Shown piece by piece: positions 1 to 23,020 of a stretch of DNA of 64,000 nt. Every line of letters starts with the position of its first letter. Within the stretch, counting starts at the first letter, position 1. Origin of the DNA: Chromobotia macracanthus (lineage: Eukaryota; Chordata; Actinopteri; Cypriniformes; Botiidae). The translations under genes were made by a program, and so were the position numbers. Under the pieces are notes generated by a model. That model was not told the origin of the DNA. It did not search any database and saw nothing but the letters and a program-made list of their open reading frames with translations. The stretch covers positions 11,771,001 to 11,835,000 of the forward strand of contig JAZGTH010000005.1 of the NCBI GenBank assembly GCA_036877525.1. The letters run 5' to 3'.

Positions 1-93
1 CAAAACTGAGTTAAATAATTAACACAGCCAGACAGCCATCAAAGTGTATTTTAATTTTGACTCTCTCTCTCTCTCTCTCGTTCTCTCTCTCAG

Positions 94-3000
94 GTCTGGC
101 CCAGCGCAGAGGTTTGGCAGTGGTAGTTTTGGAAGGATGGGTCCTTCCCCACCTCAACTCGGAGGGCCTGGTTCTGTCCTCACCTCCCGCAGACTGTCTA
201 CAGGAGGTGCAAAACCCTTCCAGCTCTCTCCACAGGGTAAGTTTCTGCTGTCTTACGCCCAAACCCTTAATCATGTTACTGTAATTAAAGATGATTTATT
301 TTCCTTTTTCCTGTCTGTCACTGATTCTCTTTCTCCTCTCCTTTTGTCTCAAAAGTGGGCACTATTCCTGAGTTGCCAGGCCAAGTTTGCCCTGGGGGTG
401 GAGAGATGGGTCAGAGGGGTTTTAGAGGTACGAGTAAGAGTGCTCTTCATCTTTTATTAAGTTACATAAGTTAGCATTGAGTAGCTTACTTGCACACAAA
501 ATACAGCCAGTTTCTTTTTCACTTGCCAACAAATCATTGCAAGCTCTGCGTGTTGCCAGATCACTTCACAGACTGACAGCCCGAGTGATTAGCCAATCAA
601 ATGAAAGAACTTGAACTTGCTGTTGTATAAAAGGTATATACCTTGATGACCCACGTTGCACCTTTTCTGTCTTCGCCTGTTTAGAAACCAAACCTCGGCC
701 GCAGCAGCAGGGTCTGGGTACGCGGCTAAACAGCGCCCCCTGTTTATCGGAGGCAGCTGGTGGGTGCAGGCAGAAGATCAGGAAGCAGCACTCGGACCCA
801 GTGGTAGTCCCTCAGGGAAACGTGATGCCCTTTCGAACCCTGCACTCCTCACCTAGGCTCAGTGAACTTATGCAACGCAGCCCCCTGCCAACCATTCTCG
901 GCTCTCCTTCCAGAGTAAGCCACAGATCTGTAGGCTATCAAATGGCCTTCCAGCATAAACTTGTACTGATTGCCTGATAAATGCAAACAAATAACGAAAA
1001 ACTACTCTGTCCCAGGCCATGCCTCCATTCGAGTTTCCCAAGCCCCCGAGTTCCCCAAACATGGTCACGTTCCTGACTCAGCAGGGCCTCAGGCCAGCTC
1101 AGGGAGAGCCCAGTCTGCCACCTGCCTACCAGCCTGATGAGAGAAAAGGCTTTGGAAGGTAAGAAAAGACACTTGGGAAGGAGTTCAGCTGTGTTTCGAA
1201 CCCTAGTTAGCCGCCTCGTTCTCTACATAGGGTGCTACCTACAAGGCAATATCCAAACCAAAATGGAAAATCTTAAATTATTGTGTAGCAACAATGTTTA
1301 TGATGACTTTAAAAACAGTATCTTGTTAAAATTATAAGTGAAATAAATTTTTCACTTAATTAATTCAGTTGTATTTAATTAGCTTTAGTTTAATTAGATC
1401 TTGGAATGCTTTTTGAAAGTTTTTTTTTTTACTTGGCATGGCAAAAAACGCTGATATACACTAAGGCATATGGACAGCTCTCTGACACTTTCGTATATTT
1501 ACATTTATTCATTTAGTTGATGCTTTTATCCAGAGTGACTTACAAAGGACGAGAGCATTAAACATTTTGTCTTCAGAACCAACAAGTCAAGTCTACAAAG
1601 CTATATTTACAAGTAGAAATCATATTCTAATGCTAGAAGATGTTTATAGACCAACAGATCAAAAGTAGCTCAGTCAGTAGCCCATCATTTGAATACAAAC
1701 ATTTACTCTTTAATGTTTACTCTCTTAATTTGCACACGTCTGTTATTTCTGTAGGAATCTGAAATCGTGCCTTTCTGCTTTAATTGCTCTGCTCCTTTTG
1801 CTTTCTGTTTTGTTGTTTTTTCACTTTCTACTCTATCCCTCACTGATTGGTTGGGGCAGGTCTCAGAGCGCCGGGCGCCTGTCAGATGTGCTTCTGAAGG
1901 CAGCGTTTGGGGGGCAGAGAGGAGATAGAGAAAGCATGGAGAACCTGCATTCAGACAGAGCCATAGACATCACAGGTGAGCTTACTGAGTTGGAATGAAA
2001 GAATTACAATGTAAGAGACGTGTTTATGTGTGACAGTGACTTTTAGAAAAATGACTTTTCAAGGCACCAAGTAACAGTTGTTCAGCAGTCTTAAGAGATT
2101 ATCTGTGCCTGAAACTGAATGAGACTGAACATTAACAAGTATAATTAAACCAGAGAACACATACTGGTAAAATGCATAGCTTGAATCCATCGTAAGTTTC
2201 TTTGGATAAAGGTATCGTAAATATTCACACTCCTGCATTTCTGCTCACAGCATCTCCTGGTGGTGGAACCGTCTTTGTGGGCTCAGGCAGCCCAGCTCGA
2301 GTGGTGTTCACCATAGGTTCTCCACCCAGTGGGGGGACACCTCCACAGAGTTTTCGCTCAAGGAAGTTCTCAGGTGAAGACAGATATGTTTTCTCTATGA
2401 TTTGTCTGGATTTTGCACAGATTCCTCAGAGCAGAACAGACCTGACCATCTCTGTGTCCCACAGTGGGTTCCTCAAGTTCCATTAGTCCAGTAGGGTCCC
2501 TCACCAGCCGCTACCCGCAAACAGGCTTTTGCATGGACGGCTATGAGGGTCCATCCAGTCCCCGCTACGGTTTCAGCGACCCCATCTCAGCTGTCACCTT
2601 TGAAGCCCCTGAACTACCAGAGGAGACCCTAATGGAGGTAAGAATTGCATTTACTGCAGAATTAATACAGTCTGTGCTTGCAACTGCATGTAACGGCATG
2701 CTTCTCTTTCTTCAACTGTAGCAAGAACACACCGACACTTTGCGCAGGCTTCGGTTCATGCTCGACTTTGCTCGCTGTATGATGGAGGTGGCTGGAGCCC
2801 GCGGTGGAGATGCTGACCAGATGGACCCCTCCTCCACCAGCCTGCTTCAGCAGCAGAGTCTGGTGGCTGACCAGATCAGCTCTCTGAGCCGAGAGTGGAG
2901 GTGAGGAGAGCTATATACCTTGAATGTACTGTAAGTCGCTTTGGATAAATGCATCTGCCAAATGCATGAATGTAAATCTGTTCTTCTGTGTTCTCTCAGT

Positions 3001-4264
3001 TATGCTGAGCAGTTGGTGCTTTATATGAAGATAGCAGAACTTCTGTCATCTTCAATACAAACAGCCATGGATGGAATCAAGCAGGGGAAACTCTATCCCT
3101 CTACCACCGTCAAACAAGGTCAGCAGACAAACATTTTTCTCACCATGAGGAAACTTCATGTTCTTTGATCCTCCTGGATCACAGACGCCTTGTTGACTGT
3201 AGAGCAGTTGTAGTTCTCCAGTCCAGGAGACCAGTAGATGATGTCACTGGGTAATGTTGTTGTTGTTGTTTTGTTCAGTGGTCAGGAGACTGAATGATCT
3301 GTATAAGTCCAGCGTGATGTCCTGTCGGTCTCTGAGTGCTCAACTGGAGAGTTTCTTCTCCCACAAACACAAACTTATGGACCACATCAACAGCATCACC
3401 GCTGAGAAGCTTCTGTTCAGCCACGCTGTGCAAATGGTAAGAACCACAGCCTGGAAATGTCAGGGAATTCTGAAACTGTCATTTTTAAACCATCGTCATA
3501 AATATGTTCTATATATAAGTTCTGTCATAAATATAATTAAGATAAAAAATATTTCCTCTGCTTGAAATTGCCCTTTTTGCATCTATAAAATTTAAGATTT
3601 AATATAGATTTAAATTTTTAAAAATGCCCATTTATTCTCAACAAGCATGTGGAAGTCTTTAAAATTCATCACAAAAGGAAATTTAAAGTGTGGAAACCCT
3701 ATGGGACCATTTTTTCAGCCGTTTTAATTGCTATTGCAACTGTTTCGTGCTGCATCACGGCAGTTGTAAAATAAATGTTTGTATACCCGGGATCATTTCC
3801 ATAGTGACCTGTGATGGGAGAACCACTTAGGTTTTTACAGTGTAGTCTACTCATGAGGCCCCGGGGACGTCTATAAAACGTCGTCGCAAGCCTTGAGAAT
3901 GTGAGCATCTGCTGCTTGTAACTGTTGGGTGTCAAGCATTGTGTGCTGTCTGGTCATACAGGTGCAGGCTGCCGCTCTGGATGAGATGTTTCATCAGGGC
4001 CAAGCATCAGCTGAGCGTTATCATAAAGCCCTGCTGCTGATGGAAGGTCTTTCTCTACTGCTCACAGAACAGACCGACATCCTCAGCCTCAGCAAGTGTA
4101 AGTAACTCTGCACATACAAGCAGCACCTCAGCATGTATTTCAATGGGTACAAATGGAGTAGTTCAAGCGTTTTATTGTTCTTATAACAAGCGCAATATTT
4201 TTTTGCAGGTAAGCAATGCATCGAACGCAGACTCACCGCGCTGCAGTCGGGTCTCTGTGCGTAA
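94..4264 (+). CDS. ulk1: Serine/threonine kinase ULK1, C-terminal part (last 12 coding exons; 5' end outside window)
   Basis: ULK1 phosphorylates ATG13, FIP200 and other autophagy factors to start autophagosome formation. About 548 residues are encoded here by exons 94-236, 356-427, 685-914, 1016-1158, 1860-1975, 2251-2373, 2465-2637, 2722-2900, 3000-3118, 3279-3436, 3962-4097 and 4209-4264; all phases join. The first exons give the Ser/Pro-rich linker, with family landmarks VGTIP, NSAPCLSE, PLPTILGSPSR, LLKAAFG and FTIGSPPSG. From FEAPELPEETLMEQEHTDTL onward comes the C-terminal EAT/MIT region that binds ATG13 and membranes, with VADQIS, EQLVLYMK, VKQVVRRLN, AVQMVQAAALDEMF and CIERRL. Ending in GLCA and having VVRRLN favours ULK1 over ULK2. 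The kinase domain must lie left of the window. The 356-427 exon could instead end at 433 (second GT, same phase). Whether this is the a or b teleost copy cannot be told. Confidence 0.9.
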
Positions 4265-6809
4265 AGCATCTCCACCATGTGCTGCCGAGGTCATTCTCCA
4301 CCCAAGAACTATATGCTTTTTCTTTATCTCCATTTTTACTGTTTTTCATTAGCACACCTGTGCATACCTGTTCGGGGTCTTTGGGGGGGGATCAGCCCTC
4401 TGATTGGACCACATTCATCTGACTGACTGCTGATGTCATAATGCTGAGGGCTGCTGATTGGAAGATGTTAAGAGCAGATGATTCTTCCGTCATTAGAGAC
4501 AGATTCTTTAAGAGCAGATTCTGTATTCATTCTGTCATTTCCACAGCTCAGTAATCTACTGCAGGCAATATGTACCTGCCAGCCTTGTCTAGTATGTACT
4601 ACAGGATGACGGTCACATTTCCAATCTCAAATGGGGGTTGATAGTGCAGGATGTGTTATAAATGGGTTGTGCAATTTGAGGTAATTGACAAAGTTTACTC
4701 ACCCCGGTAACATCAGTTTAATTTCATTTCTTGCTTAGTCTGTATTTAATTATCTGCCCAGTTCCCTACATGTTAACCTGAAGAGAGAAGTTAACATATG
4801 TTTTTAAGATTATTGGGAAATTATTCATATATTTGGCTTATGAGGGTGCTTTGAAGTGAAGTCACTTTGATTGGTTGGTTTAATTGCAGATATCCAGTCA
4901 GTTTTGATATCTGCATGAATGTTTCAGACCAGCAACATGGAAACGTTTGTGCACTATTTGAATGTTGCAGCAGTTACCAAGGCCCGTATTCTCCTGTCCC
5001 TCACAGAAGAATGCAATTTATACAGGTTTCCTTACAGTCAATCTAAAAGTAATTATTAGAAATTTGGGGATCAGGCAATTAATAATAGATCAAACCATTT
5101 TGCCAGTTATGTAAAAGAAACATTGTCTGTGTTTTACAGAAGTAAACTAGCCAGCAAAATCATTTGTAGCACTTTAGTGTATGTTTACCAAATAAGAGCA
5201 TGTCAAATTCCTTTTTCTCCTTAAATTGTTTAAAAACATTCATAATTGTGTGCGGTGTTCTGACATCTCTTATGACCCGAGTTTTATCCCCTTTACAAAA
5301 ATCTGTTATTCTGTTTTTATGTTGTGTTTGGCAATCATTCGTCTGAATGTAATTCTGCTTTTTAAGTCCATGTGTTAAATCAGAACTAAAACCGATTTAA
5401 AGGCTGTCTCACAAAGAGGAGTTCCAACATTTATCATTGGCAGCAAAGGAGGATTCATACAGAACTCCTGGTTATACCTTTCATTCCAATCCTGCGTGCA
5501 ACCTGATGATCATCTGTGATCCTGTTTTCCACCTTGATGAAATTGGGGACTTGAGTACCCATTTTAGTGTTTGATTTGAGGCGTAGTGCATTTCCGGTGT
5601 GTTGTGCATGCTTCTTCATGTGGATGTGAAGGACAGGTTTTAAGACAGTCTTCTAGTTTTCTGCACAGTTTGAGGATTTCTTTCTTACATAAGCTGAAGA
5701 CATTCACGCGTAAGTGGACCATTTAGCGTAAACACATTTGTTCCGCTTCGTAGTTTAGTGCTTTTAGCCTTTATTTCATTTGTGTTGTGTATGAACAATG
5801 TGTTTATCTGTTTAAGCTATTTAAAACATTTTTAAAATGTGCCTTTAAAGAAAAAAGCAAACACTGAAAAAAAGTTGATCCTTTTGTTTTGTATGTTGTT
5901 GTCATATAGTCTGGAGTGATTTGTTACTTTCTGTTTTTGGATGGGTTGAATTTGACCAAGTTAAATTAACATGCAGTGGATTTGACTTAGTTGTGAATTT
6001 TGTGTGCGTGAACGTGCTCGTGTGTTTAAATAAGTATCGTGCATGGATAAATAATAGTTTTCTTTGAATAAACTGAAGTGGAGTTTCAACAGTGAGGCAC
6101 AAGCTGTTATTTCTGATCTGAGTTACAAAGGCCAGTTGCCATTATACTACCATGCATTTTCTGTCTCTGGTATTTAACACTCATTCAATTGTTTTATCAG
6201 ATTTGTTCTCTTCATGTTCATCTTCAGCCTTCAGAAAGAGCTTTCTTTATTTCCTGTATCTTCACGAAGATGTGAAGTGGTGTGTTTGTGTTGTACTTCT
6301 CAGCGCTGCATCAAATGAAAGACACATTTAAGATTGTCCATCAAAATAGACATTGGATGTATCGTAGCATTTTAAATCGCTGAACAGCATGAAGCATTCG
6401 TCAGTTTGTCTGGACATCGAGGTCATCTTTGATGTTAAGCATTCGTTTCATCTTCTGACACTAAAACTAGCAATATGTGAGCTTGACATTTCTGCACTAT
6501 TACACTCGTGTGTGGCAGCATCTCATTCTGTTCTTCAGATAGAATGCCTCTATTGTACCGTCATCTCTCAACACCACGTGTAAATACTGACTGTAAATGA
6601 TTGCTTTAAACTTGTACATTTAACAAAAGCATGGAGAACTGCTTTCCATCACCCTCTCCCCACCAAAGAAAAATACTCAAGTTCCCGGTCGTGACTGTTG
6701 GTGAATATTTACAGTTGTCTGTTCTGTAAAATCACAAGAGTCCATGTACACTCTCTCATGTCTGTGTAAGATGTAACTTTTTTGCTTTGAAAAGTGCAGC
6801 ACCAATAAA
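4265..6809 (+). other. 3' UTR of ulk1 with poly(A) signal
   Basis: No further coding exon follows the ulk1 stop at 4262-4264. AT-rich sequence runs to an AATAAA at 6804-6809, and an earlier AATAAA lies near 6066. A 3' UTR of about 2.5 kb fits the long UTR of vertebrate ULK1. The UTR end is inferred from the signal only; no transcript was seen. Confidence 0.5.
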
Positions 6810-7334
6810 AAGAAGAAAATTCAAGAGATTCAGTCCTGATTCTGTATTTACAGTTTTAAAGGGGCCCATCTATCTCTCTTTTTGACCGCATGTTTTCAGT
6901 GTTTTCAAAGATAGCAGATAATGCAGTCTATAAATATTACAAATATCATATTATGTTTGTTTGTTTGTTGTCCATTTTTACTGAAACATTGTTTATTTAC
7001 CCAACAGGCTGTGATTTTATCAATCATTTCATATTCCACATATTCCTCAAAAACGTTCTGATTCTCATCAGGAGGATTTGCCACTTTCATTTTCTTTGGT
7101 GCTGAAAAATGAAGTTTTTGCATCTCTAATCCAAGACTGAATAAAGAGGGTCAGAATGATATATACATTTTCTATTGAATTTTGACCTAACATGGAAAAT
7201 GTTTTTGTATTTATTCTTGAAACGGATTCTTTCAATTATAATTTATTAATAGAGCACATATTAAAACAACAAAGCTGACCACAGTGCTGTGCAATATATT
7301 ATCGACCTTGTAATAACTAGCGGCGTCCTGCTGT

Positions 7335-7356
7335 AATGCACCAGATGGCCACAGGG
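7335..7356 (+). promoter_or_regulatory. CTCF-like site just upstream of the noc4l start
   Basis: TGGCCACAGGGGGCGCC resembles the CTCF core but is one base shorter between CCAC and AGGGGGCGC. It lies about 60 bp before the presumed noc4l ATG in a small GC-rich island, so it may equally be a promoter GC element. Confidence 0.3.
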
Positions 7357-7489
7357 GGCGCCCTCACCCGGCCACATCAACACTAAACACCGCCGGTGAA
7401 ATAATCATGGCGCCGGCCAGAGTAAGCAACATGAAAAGCGGCGATACCGGAGAAAACAGCCAGGTTTCATACAAGAAAGTTATAAATAC

Positions 7490-7556
7490 TAAATCACATA
7501 GATATATAAATCACATAGATATATAAATCACATAGATATATATAAATACTAAGATC
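7490..7556 (+). repeat. Short AT-rich tandem repeat inside noc4l
   Basis: About three copies of a 17-bp unit like AAATCACATAGATATAT lie directly before the N-terminal noc4l block. They interrupt what should be first-exon coding sequence and may mark a deletion or rearrangement scar. Confidence 0.8.
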
Positions 7557-8404
7557 TTCTGCGAGTTGCTGGAGAGGGACGAGCTGTACCCCGGTCAGCT
7601 GTCTGAAGAGGATGAACTCGTTCGTGGTCAGATTATACTGCACAGGGAACAGCTTGACCATTTTTTTTATGTATATAGTAATTCAAAGTTCTTTACATAA
7701 ACATGGTTTTAGAAAAAGATGCGAGAAGATAAAAAAAAATGAAAGTCACTGTCCACAATGAGTGTGTGTTCACGAATGAATTGAAAACTATTTTTGTGAT
7801 TGTGGTTTTTGATCTCGCATTAATAGTAGATTTGAGGTGAAATTAATATTAATGTGTCTTATTGACACCTGCAGAGTCCTCATTCACAGGCCCAGTGCAT
7901 CTGAAGGTAGATCACTGCCAGGGCTGCCAGATCTACATAAAAAACCCAATGGTTAAAAAAACAAAATATGTCACTTCCACACCTAAAATACATATTTTAC
8001 AATCACTGTTGTGCATTACACATAAATTCCTCAAGCCATCTTCAGGGTGTGGTTTTCTCTGTTTGTCTAGTAAAGACGTATTGTTATTGTGAATGGGGTT
8101 CAGCAGAGCCCTGTGATGACCCGTATGTGATGGAGGAAGAGGACCCAGCTCAGTGTCACGCTCTGGAGAGCAGCCTGTGGGAGATCCAGGTGAGACCCGG
8201 TCGAATAAATACAGGCGAAATCCAGAACGTCTTACGTCTAGTGTTGTGCTCAGTTTTAAGTCATTTCCATTGCATGCAAAGTAGGTTATGAACCACACTG
8301 TTCAGACAGATTTGATTCGTTGCTTTTAAAATGACAGTGTGAACATTGTGTGATCAGTCTTAAAGTTTCTATCTGAAAAACAAAATAACTTTTACATACA
8401 TTTT

Positions 8405-8522
8405 GCATTTATGCATTTGGCAGACACTTATCCAAAGCGACTTACAGTGCATTCAAGCTATACATTTGAATGGTATGTGTGTTCTCTGGGAGTCGAACCC
8501 ACAACCTTTGCACTGTTAGCAT
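8405..8522 (-). mobile_element. tRNA-derived SINE, minus orientation
   Basis: The segment reads GCATTTGGCAGACACTTATCC, then AAAGCGACTTACAGTGCATTC, and ends in GGGAGTCGAACCCACAACC, which is an inverted tRNA B box. Other fragments of the 'GCGACTTACA' tail occur in ulk1 introns (1500-1560, 2925-2972) and at 12983-13035, 20826-20876 and 28110-28155. The family name was not checked. Confidence 0.7.
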
Positions 8523-9859
8523 AAACAAAGCCAAAGAAACAAAGTTTGGTTGTGGAAATCAAAAACATTTTTCAATCTCTTGTTTTAGACACTACAGAAA
8601 CATTATCATCCAGATGTGGTCAAGGCTGCCATGGTTATAAACGAGCCTCTTCCTGTATTAGAGGATGATATCAGTAAACTGCTTGAGCTGTCGACATTTG
8701 AGGTAGCAGTCTTTTGTTCACAGTACCAGAACATGATTCTAGTGATGGTGAAATAAGCATATCTCCACATGTTTGTCTGACAGCTAAAGGAGCGAGAACT
8801 GAAGGCCGAATGGAAGACAATACCACTAGAGTTTGATACAGCCACAGAACTGCTGAAGAGTTCTCGAGACATTCTTGGCATCCACTTTTCTCTAGAGTAA
8901 CCACCTTTGGTTTGCTGATCGTCAGTCCGTTTCTTATGTCCATTTTAATCCTTGCTCTGTTTTTGTTATATATAAACGTGTGCATGAGCTGTGACATTGC
9001 TTTTGCCTTTCTGATGAAAATAAACATTATTTGCACATGAGCATATGTCTGAATGTTTTTTATTTTTGGACTGTAGTTATAAGAGTCACGCATAACCCTA
9101 ATGTATGATGGTTACCTAAGTGCCTGCCAAAACACTATAGGTTACCTTAGTTATTTTTTATACTGTTAATTCTACTGTAAAGCTACAGTAAGGGTCAGAG
9201 AACAGTGGTCAACTTAGATATGTATATAAATGGTTTTATCTTGGTGAATAATACCATAGTTGTTGTAAATTTCTAATTTATTTTGCCGTGTTTGGATCCT
9301 CAGTTTCCTTCAATACCAGATCAACTGGATGTTGTGAGGAGGTTCCTTCAGCAGAGCTCTGGGAGCGAGACAGACACTAGTGTGGTTAAATCAAGCCTGT
9401 TTATTTCCTCAACAAGCAGATTATACAGAACAGAACAGGATGCATCTAAATCTGTCTCAAACAGCTGGATTATATTTTATTACCATGTATGATTCGCACC
9501 GACCGCTGCAGTCTCTATTCTAGACTTCCCTGTGCAATAGAGTATATGGTATTCAAAAGGATATATCAAACCTCATTAACCCTTAAGGGCTCTTGTCTAT
9601 GTTCATTAATGCGGGGAACTAAATCTAATAGTTACGTACCACAGTATTTACAGTATTTTAAAGGATACCGTGGTATATGCATACGGTGGTACCATTGTGC
9701 TTGTGGTTTACAAGCTTTAAGTATTTGGTAACGGTGGATAAAATGTAAAAGAAAAAAAAATGTAAACACTATAGTCTCTTGGTTGAAGGAAACTATGGTT
9801 ATCATTTTTGTAAAATTGCTGTATTGCAATAATGAGTTAATGGGCGCAGTCTGTCGTTA

Positions 9860-9884
9860 TCCTCCAGGCCTGTAGGTGGCGCTA
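9860..9884 (+). promoter_or_regulatory. CTCF-like site upstream of phpt1
   Basis: CCTGTAGGTGGCGCTAA matches the AGGTGGCGCTA half of the CTCF consensus well. It is about 90 bp before the phpt1 ATG, between the noc4l and phpt1 units. Inference from motif only. Confidence 0.4.
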
Positions 9885-9965
9885 ATGTAAACACGCTCAC
9901 TCCAGCATTTCTGAGCACTTCATGGAGGAACAGCCGTAACTTTTTATGGTACCGGGTTTGTTAAA

Positions 9966-10694
9966 ATGTCGGCTGATCTTGCTAAGATCCCCGAGGTTGA
10001 TATAGACCCAGACGGGGTCTTTAAATATGTCCTCATACGGGTGCACAGCACGACCGACGAGTCGCACGTCGATATCGTAAGAGGACACGCTTGGGCCGAC
10101 TATCACGGTGTGTTTCAATGACAGGAAATGTGTTTATGAATCATATCTAATATGCATTTTATTAAATGCACCATTAAAGACAAACCAGCACATCGTGCAT
10201 CCCATTTTTACGTGTTGCAATGAATGCAATGTGTATTTCTTTATCAAAGCAAGCTGTTGACTGTGCATGTTCAGATCTGTGTTACCAGTTCGCTGCTGGA
10301 GCTTGAAATAAGAAAGATGCATGAAGATGGAGGACACGTACTGTCTGTCCCAGCTGTGAAACCCTCATAACACACTTGTGTTTTCTCCTCAAAGCTGATA
10401 TTTATGATCGAGTTGCTGGGGAGCTGGAGAAAGCAGGAGGGGTGGACTGTGAATGTCTTGGAGGAGGTCGGATCAGACATAACAGGGAGGAGAAGAAGAT
10501 CCACGTCTATGGCTATTCCCTGGTACATTTACTGAGTGCTGATCGGTGTCTCTCCTGAAGTGAATAACAGTCATGGACAGGCATTTGTTTCTTTGTTTCA
10601 GGGCTTTGGAAGAGCAAAGCATGCAGTTTCCACTGAGAAAATACAAGCTTGTTATCCGGACTACGAGGTCACGTGGGCTGATGAGGGGTATTGA
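9966..10694 (+). CDS. phpt1: 14-kDa phosphohistidine phosphatase
   Basis: PHPT1 removes phosphate from phosphohistidine on proteins such as ATP-citrate lyase, G-beta and KCa3.1, in cytosol and nucleus. Three exons, 9966-10107, 10395-10522 and 10602-10694, total 363 nt and 120 residues, close to the 125 of the human protein. The start reads MSADLAKIPEVDID and leads to FKYVLIRVH. The catalytic histidine is His47 in ADYH|ADIYD, at the exon 1-2 join (His53 in human). CECLGGGRI, KKIHVYGYS, HAVSTEKI and the C-terminal YPDYEVTWADEGY are all conserved, so the enzyme looks active. An AATAAA is at 11037-11042. Downstream mamdc4 is also its neighbour on human 9q34.3, which supports orthology. Confidence 0.95.
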
Positions 10695-11949
10695 CCTGGT
10701 TTTTCCAAACCTGATGGTCTTAACAGAGCGCTGGAGTGTTTTAAGTTGTGCCGAGGTTGCAAACTAACAGAACTGTAACATTCGTTTGTGGATGGTTCAA
10801 TTATTTACTTAAAACCAAGGGCAGAGGTCATTTTCTTCATTATGTTAATTACTGATTGGATCTTCACTCTGTATATGAACACTTGCACTTACATCCTCGC
10901 TGAGGATGCAATTGTGTTTATATCCGTAGGTATTTAAATTAATGATGCGGGAAGTGATGTAACAAAGCACATAACAGGATAGTGTGAAAGGTTATGTATT
11001 TCACGGCGGACTATAAAACTGATATCCTGAAAAGGTAATAAACAGAACCAATCCCAGAATGTTTTATCGTACTTTCAAGTTAAACTTATTGCAATACAAC
11101 CTTGGTGCACTTATCAGAGCACAATAAATGAAAGTTGTCAATAAGGTAAAATTTTATGCTTAACTGCAACATGTAAAAATCTTGTGTGAGATCCATAAGA
11201 CCTGATCCGGAGGTTGTAAAGCTTGCCGGACAAATGTGTGAGGAAATGATTCCCGTTACAGCCGTTTGTCAGCATTTCCAATTGGAACGCTCATTAGAAT
11301 GGGTAATGATTTCTAGACTACACATACTACAGCCGGAAAATGTTATCAAATCACAAGCGTCACTGCAGCATTCGTGTAACTTTAAACCATTAAGTCATCA
11401 AATGTTTTATTTAAAGCCTTAATAATAACAGTAGTGCTTTGTTTTTGTATCACATGCACTTACATTTTTGTTGCACAAACCACAGAAATGCATCGCAGAG
11501 CAACATGTTCAATAAATAAATGTTTTTTTTTCTGCAGTACTGCATTCTGCCTGTTTTATTGCATTATGTTCACAGTTTTTTGTCTTGTTTCGTTGCTTCT
11601 TTTCTATCAAGATTAACCAGCAATCATTACCCTAGCTTTGGTTTCAATGTTACTTGCTACTGTGGGTAAGAACAGAATGCACAATTTTGGCTAAATAGTT
11701 ACATCCTCAACAGATGTATTTGGTGTTGTAAGAAGGCTTTGTACATTCTTGAGGCTGAGGTTTATTAGGAAGGACGTGACACTTGTCTTGGGGTTAAAAT
11801 GTAAAGTCCAGGCGTTATCTCTGAAATCAGGAGGAAGGAATGCAGGTGACGTTAATAACTTTATATGTGGCGAGACGGAGGTTTTTTTTACAGCCGACTG
11901 AAACAAACTCATGTTCCTTCATCTGGAGTCTGTAGTGAAGAATTAAGTC
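10695..11949 (+). other. phpt1 3' UTR and phpt1-mamdc4 intergenic stretch
   Basis: No gene was recognised. The first 350 bp hold the phpt1 3' UTR with AATAAA at 11037-11042. The rest is AT-rich, with small unsupported open frames and presumably the mamdc4 promoter, for which I see no clear TATA box or GC box. Confidence 0.5.
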
Positions 11950-22625
<10,676 letters not shown>

Positions 22626-22869
22626 GACACTGTTTATCTAATGACGTGCCATGTACCAGCAGGACCAGCCCTGTCATCAAAAAGGCAAATACATAAGCGT
22701 TAAACAACTCACTGTTTCTAATTCAGACAGCATAATGTCTTTCCACACGTTAATGTATTTCAATGTATTTACAGTGTAATTTAATATATGATCTGCAATA
22801 AACAGAATGTTGCTGGGAACGCAATGAACAGTCAGAGGTTTGTGACATAAGCCTATGACATACATAATA

Positions 22870-23020
22870 TCGTCTGTGTGATATAGACATAGCCCTTCAT
22901 GATGTGGTATAGACATAGATATAGACATAGCCCTTCATGATGTGGTATAGACATAGATATAGACATAGCCCTTCATGATGTGGTATAGACATAGCTATAG
23001 ACATAGCCCTTCATGATGTG
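22870..23020 (+). repeat. 42-bp tandem repeat, about 3.7 copies
   Basis: The unit reads ATATAGACATAGCCCTTCAT then GATGTGGTATAGACATAG. It is nearly perfect between copies, so it is young or kept homogeneous. It lies about 250 bp past the mamdc4 stop, around its 3' end. Confidence 0.9.

Larger units (their letters stand above)
7407..8900 (+). pseudogene. noc4l: Nucleolar complex protein 4 homologue with its central part missing
   Basis: NOC4L works with NOP14 in the nucleolus in 40S subunit maturation. Full-length proteins are about 516 residues. Visible here are a start at 7407 (MAPAR...), a block at 7553-7660 reading KIFCELLERDELYPGQLSEE (matches the N-terminal LLER.EL..GQL segment), exon 8104-8189 (DDPY..EEDPAQ.HALESSLWEIQ), exon 8589-8702 (LQKHYHPDVVKAAMVINEPL) and exon 8784-8900, ending in HFSLE then TAA. 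An AATAAA is at 9019. The C-terminal exons have good splice sites and no stops. Only about 440 bp separate the N-terminal block from exon 8104-8189, far too little for the roughly 300 missing residues, and the reading frame from the ATG hits a stop inside a 17-bp tandem repeat (about 7490-7550). Either the gene is decayed by internal deletion or the assembly has lost sequence here. Confidence 0.7.

Noticed and set aside
94..4264. Assignment to ULK2
   Set aside because: The GLCA C-terminus, VVRRLN and VGTIPE segments fit ULK1 better as remembered; noc4l next door also fits the ULK1 region.
9283..9492. Open frame reading FPSIPDQLDVVRRFLQQSSG between noc4l and phpt1
   Set aside because: Looks mildly coding-like, but no family is recognised, no convincing splice sites or partner exons are seen, and it runs into phpt1's upstream region.
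22860..23020. Tandem repeats considered as a CRISPR-like array
   Set aside because: Eukaryotic window, no distinct unique spacers; units are head-to-tail minisatellite copies.
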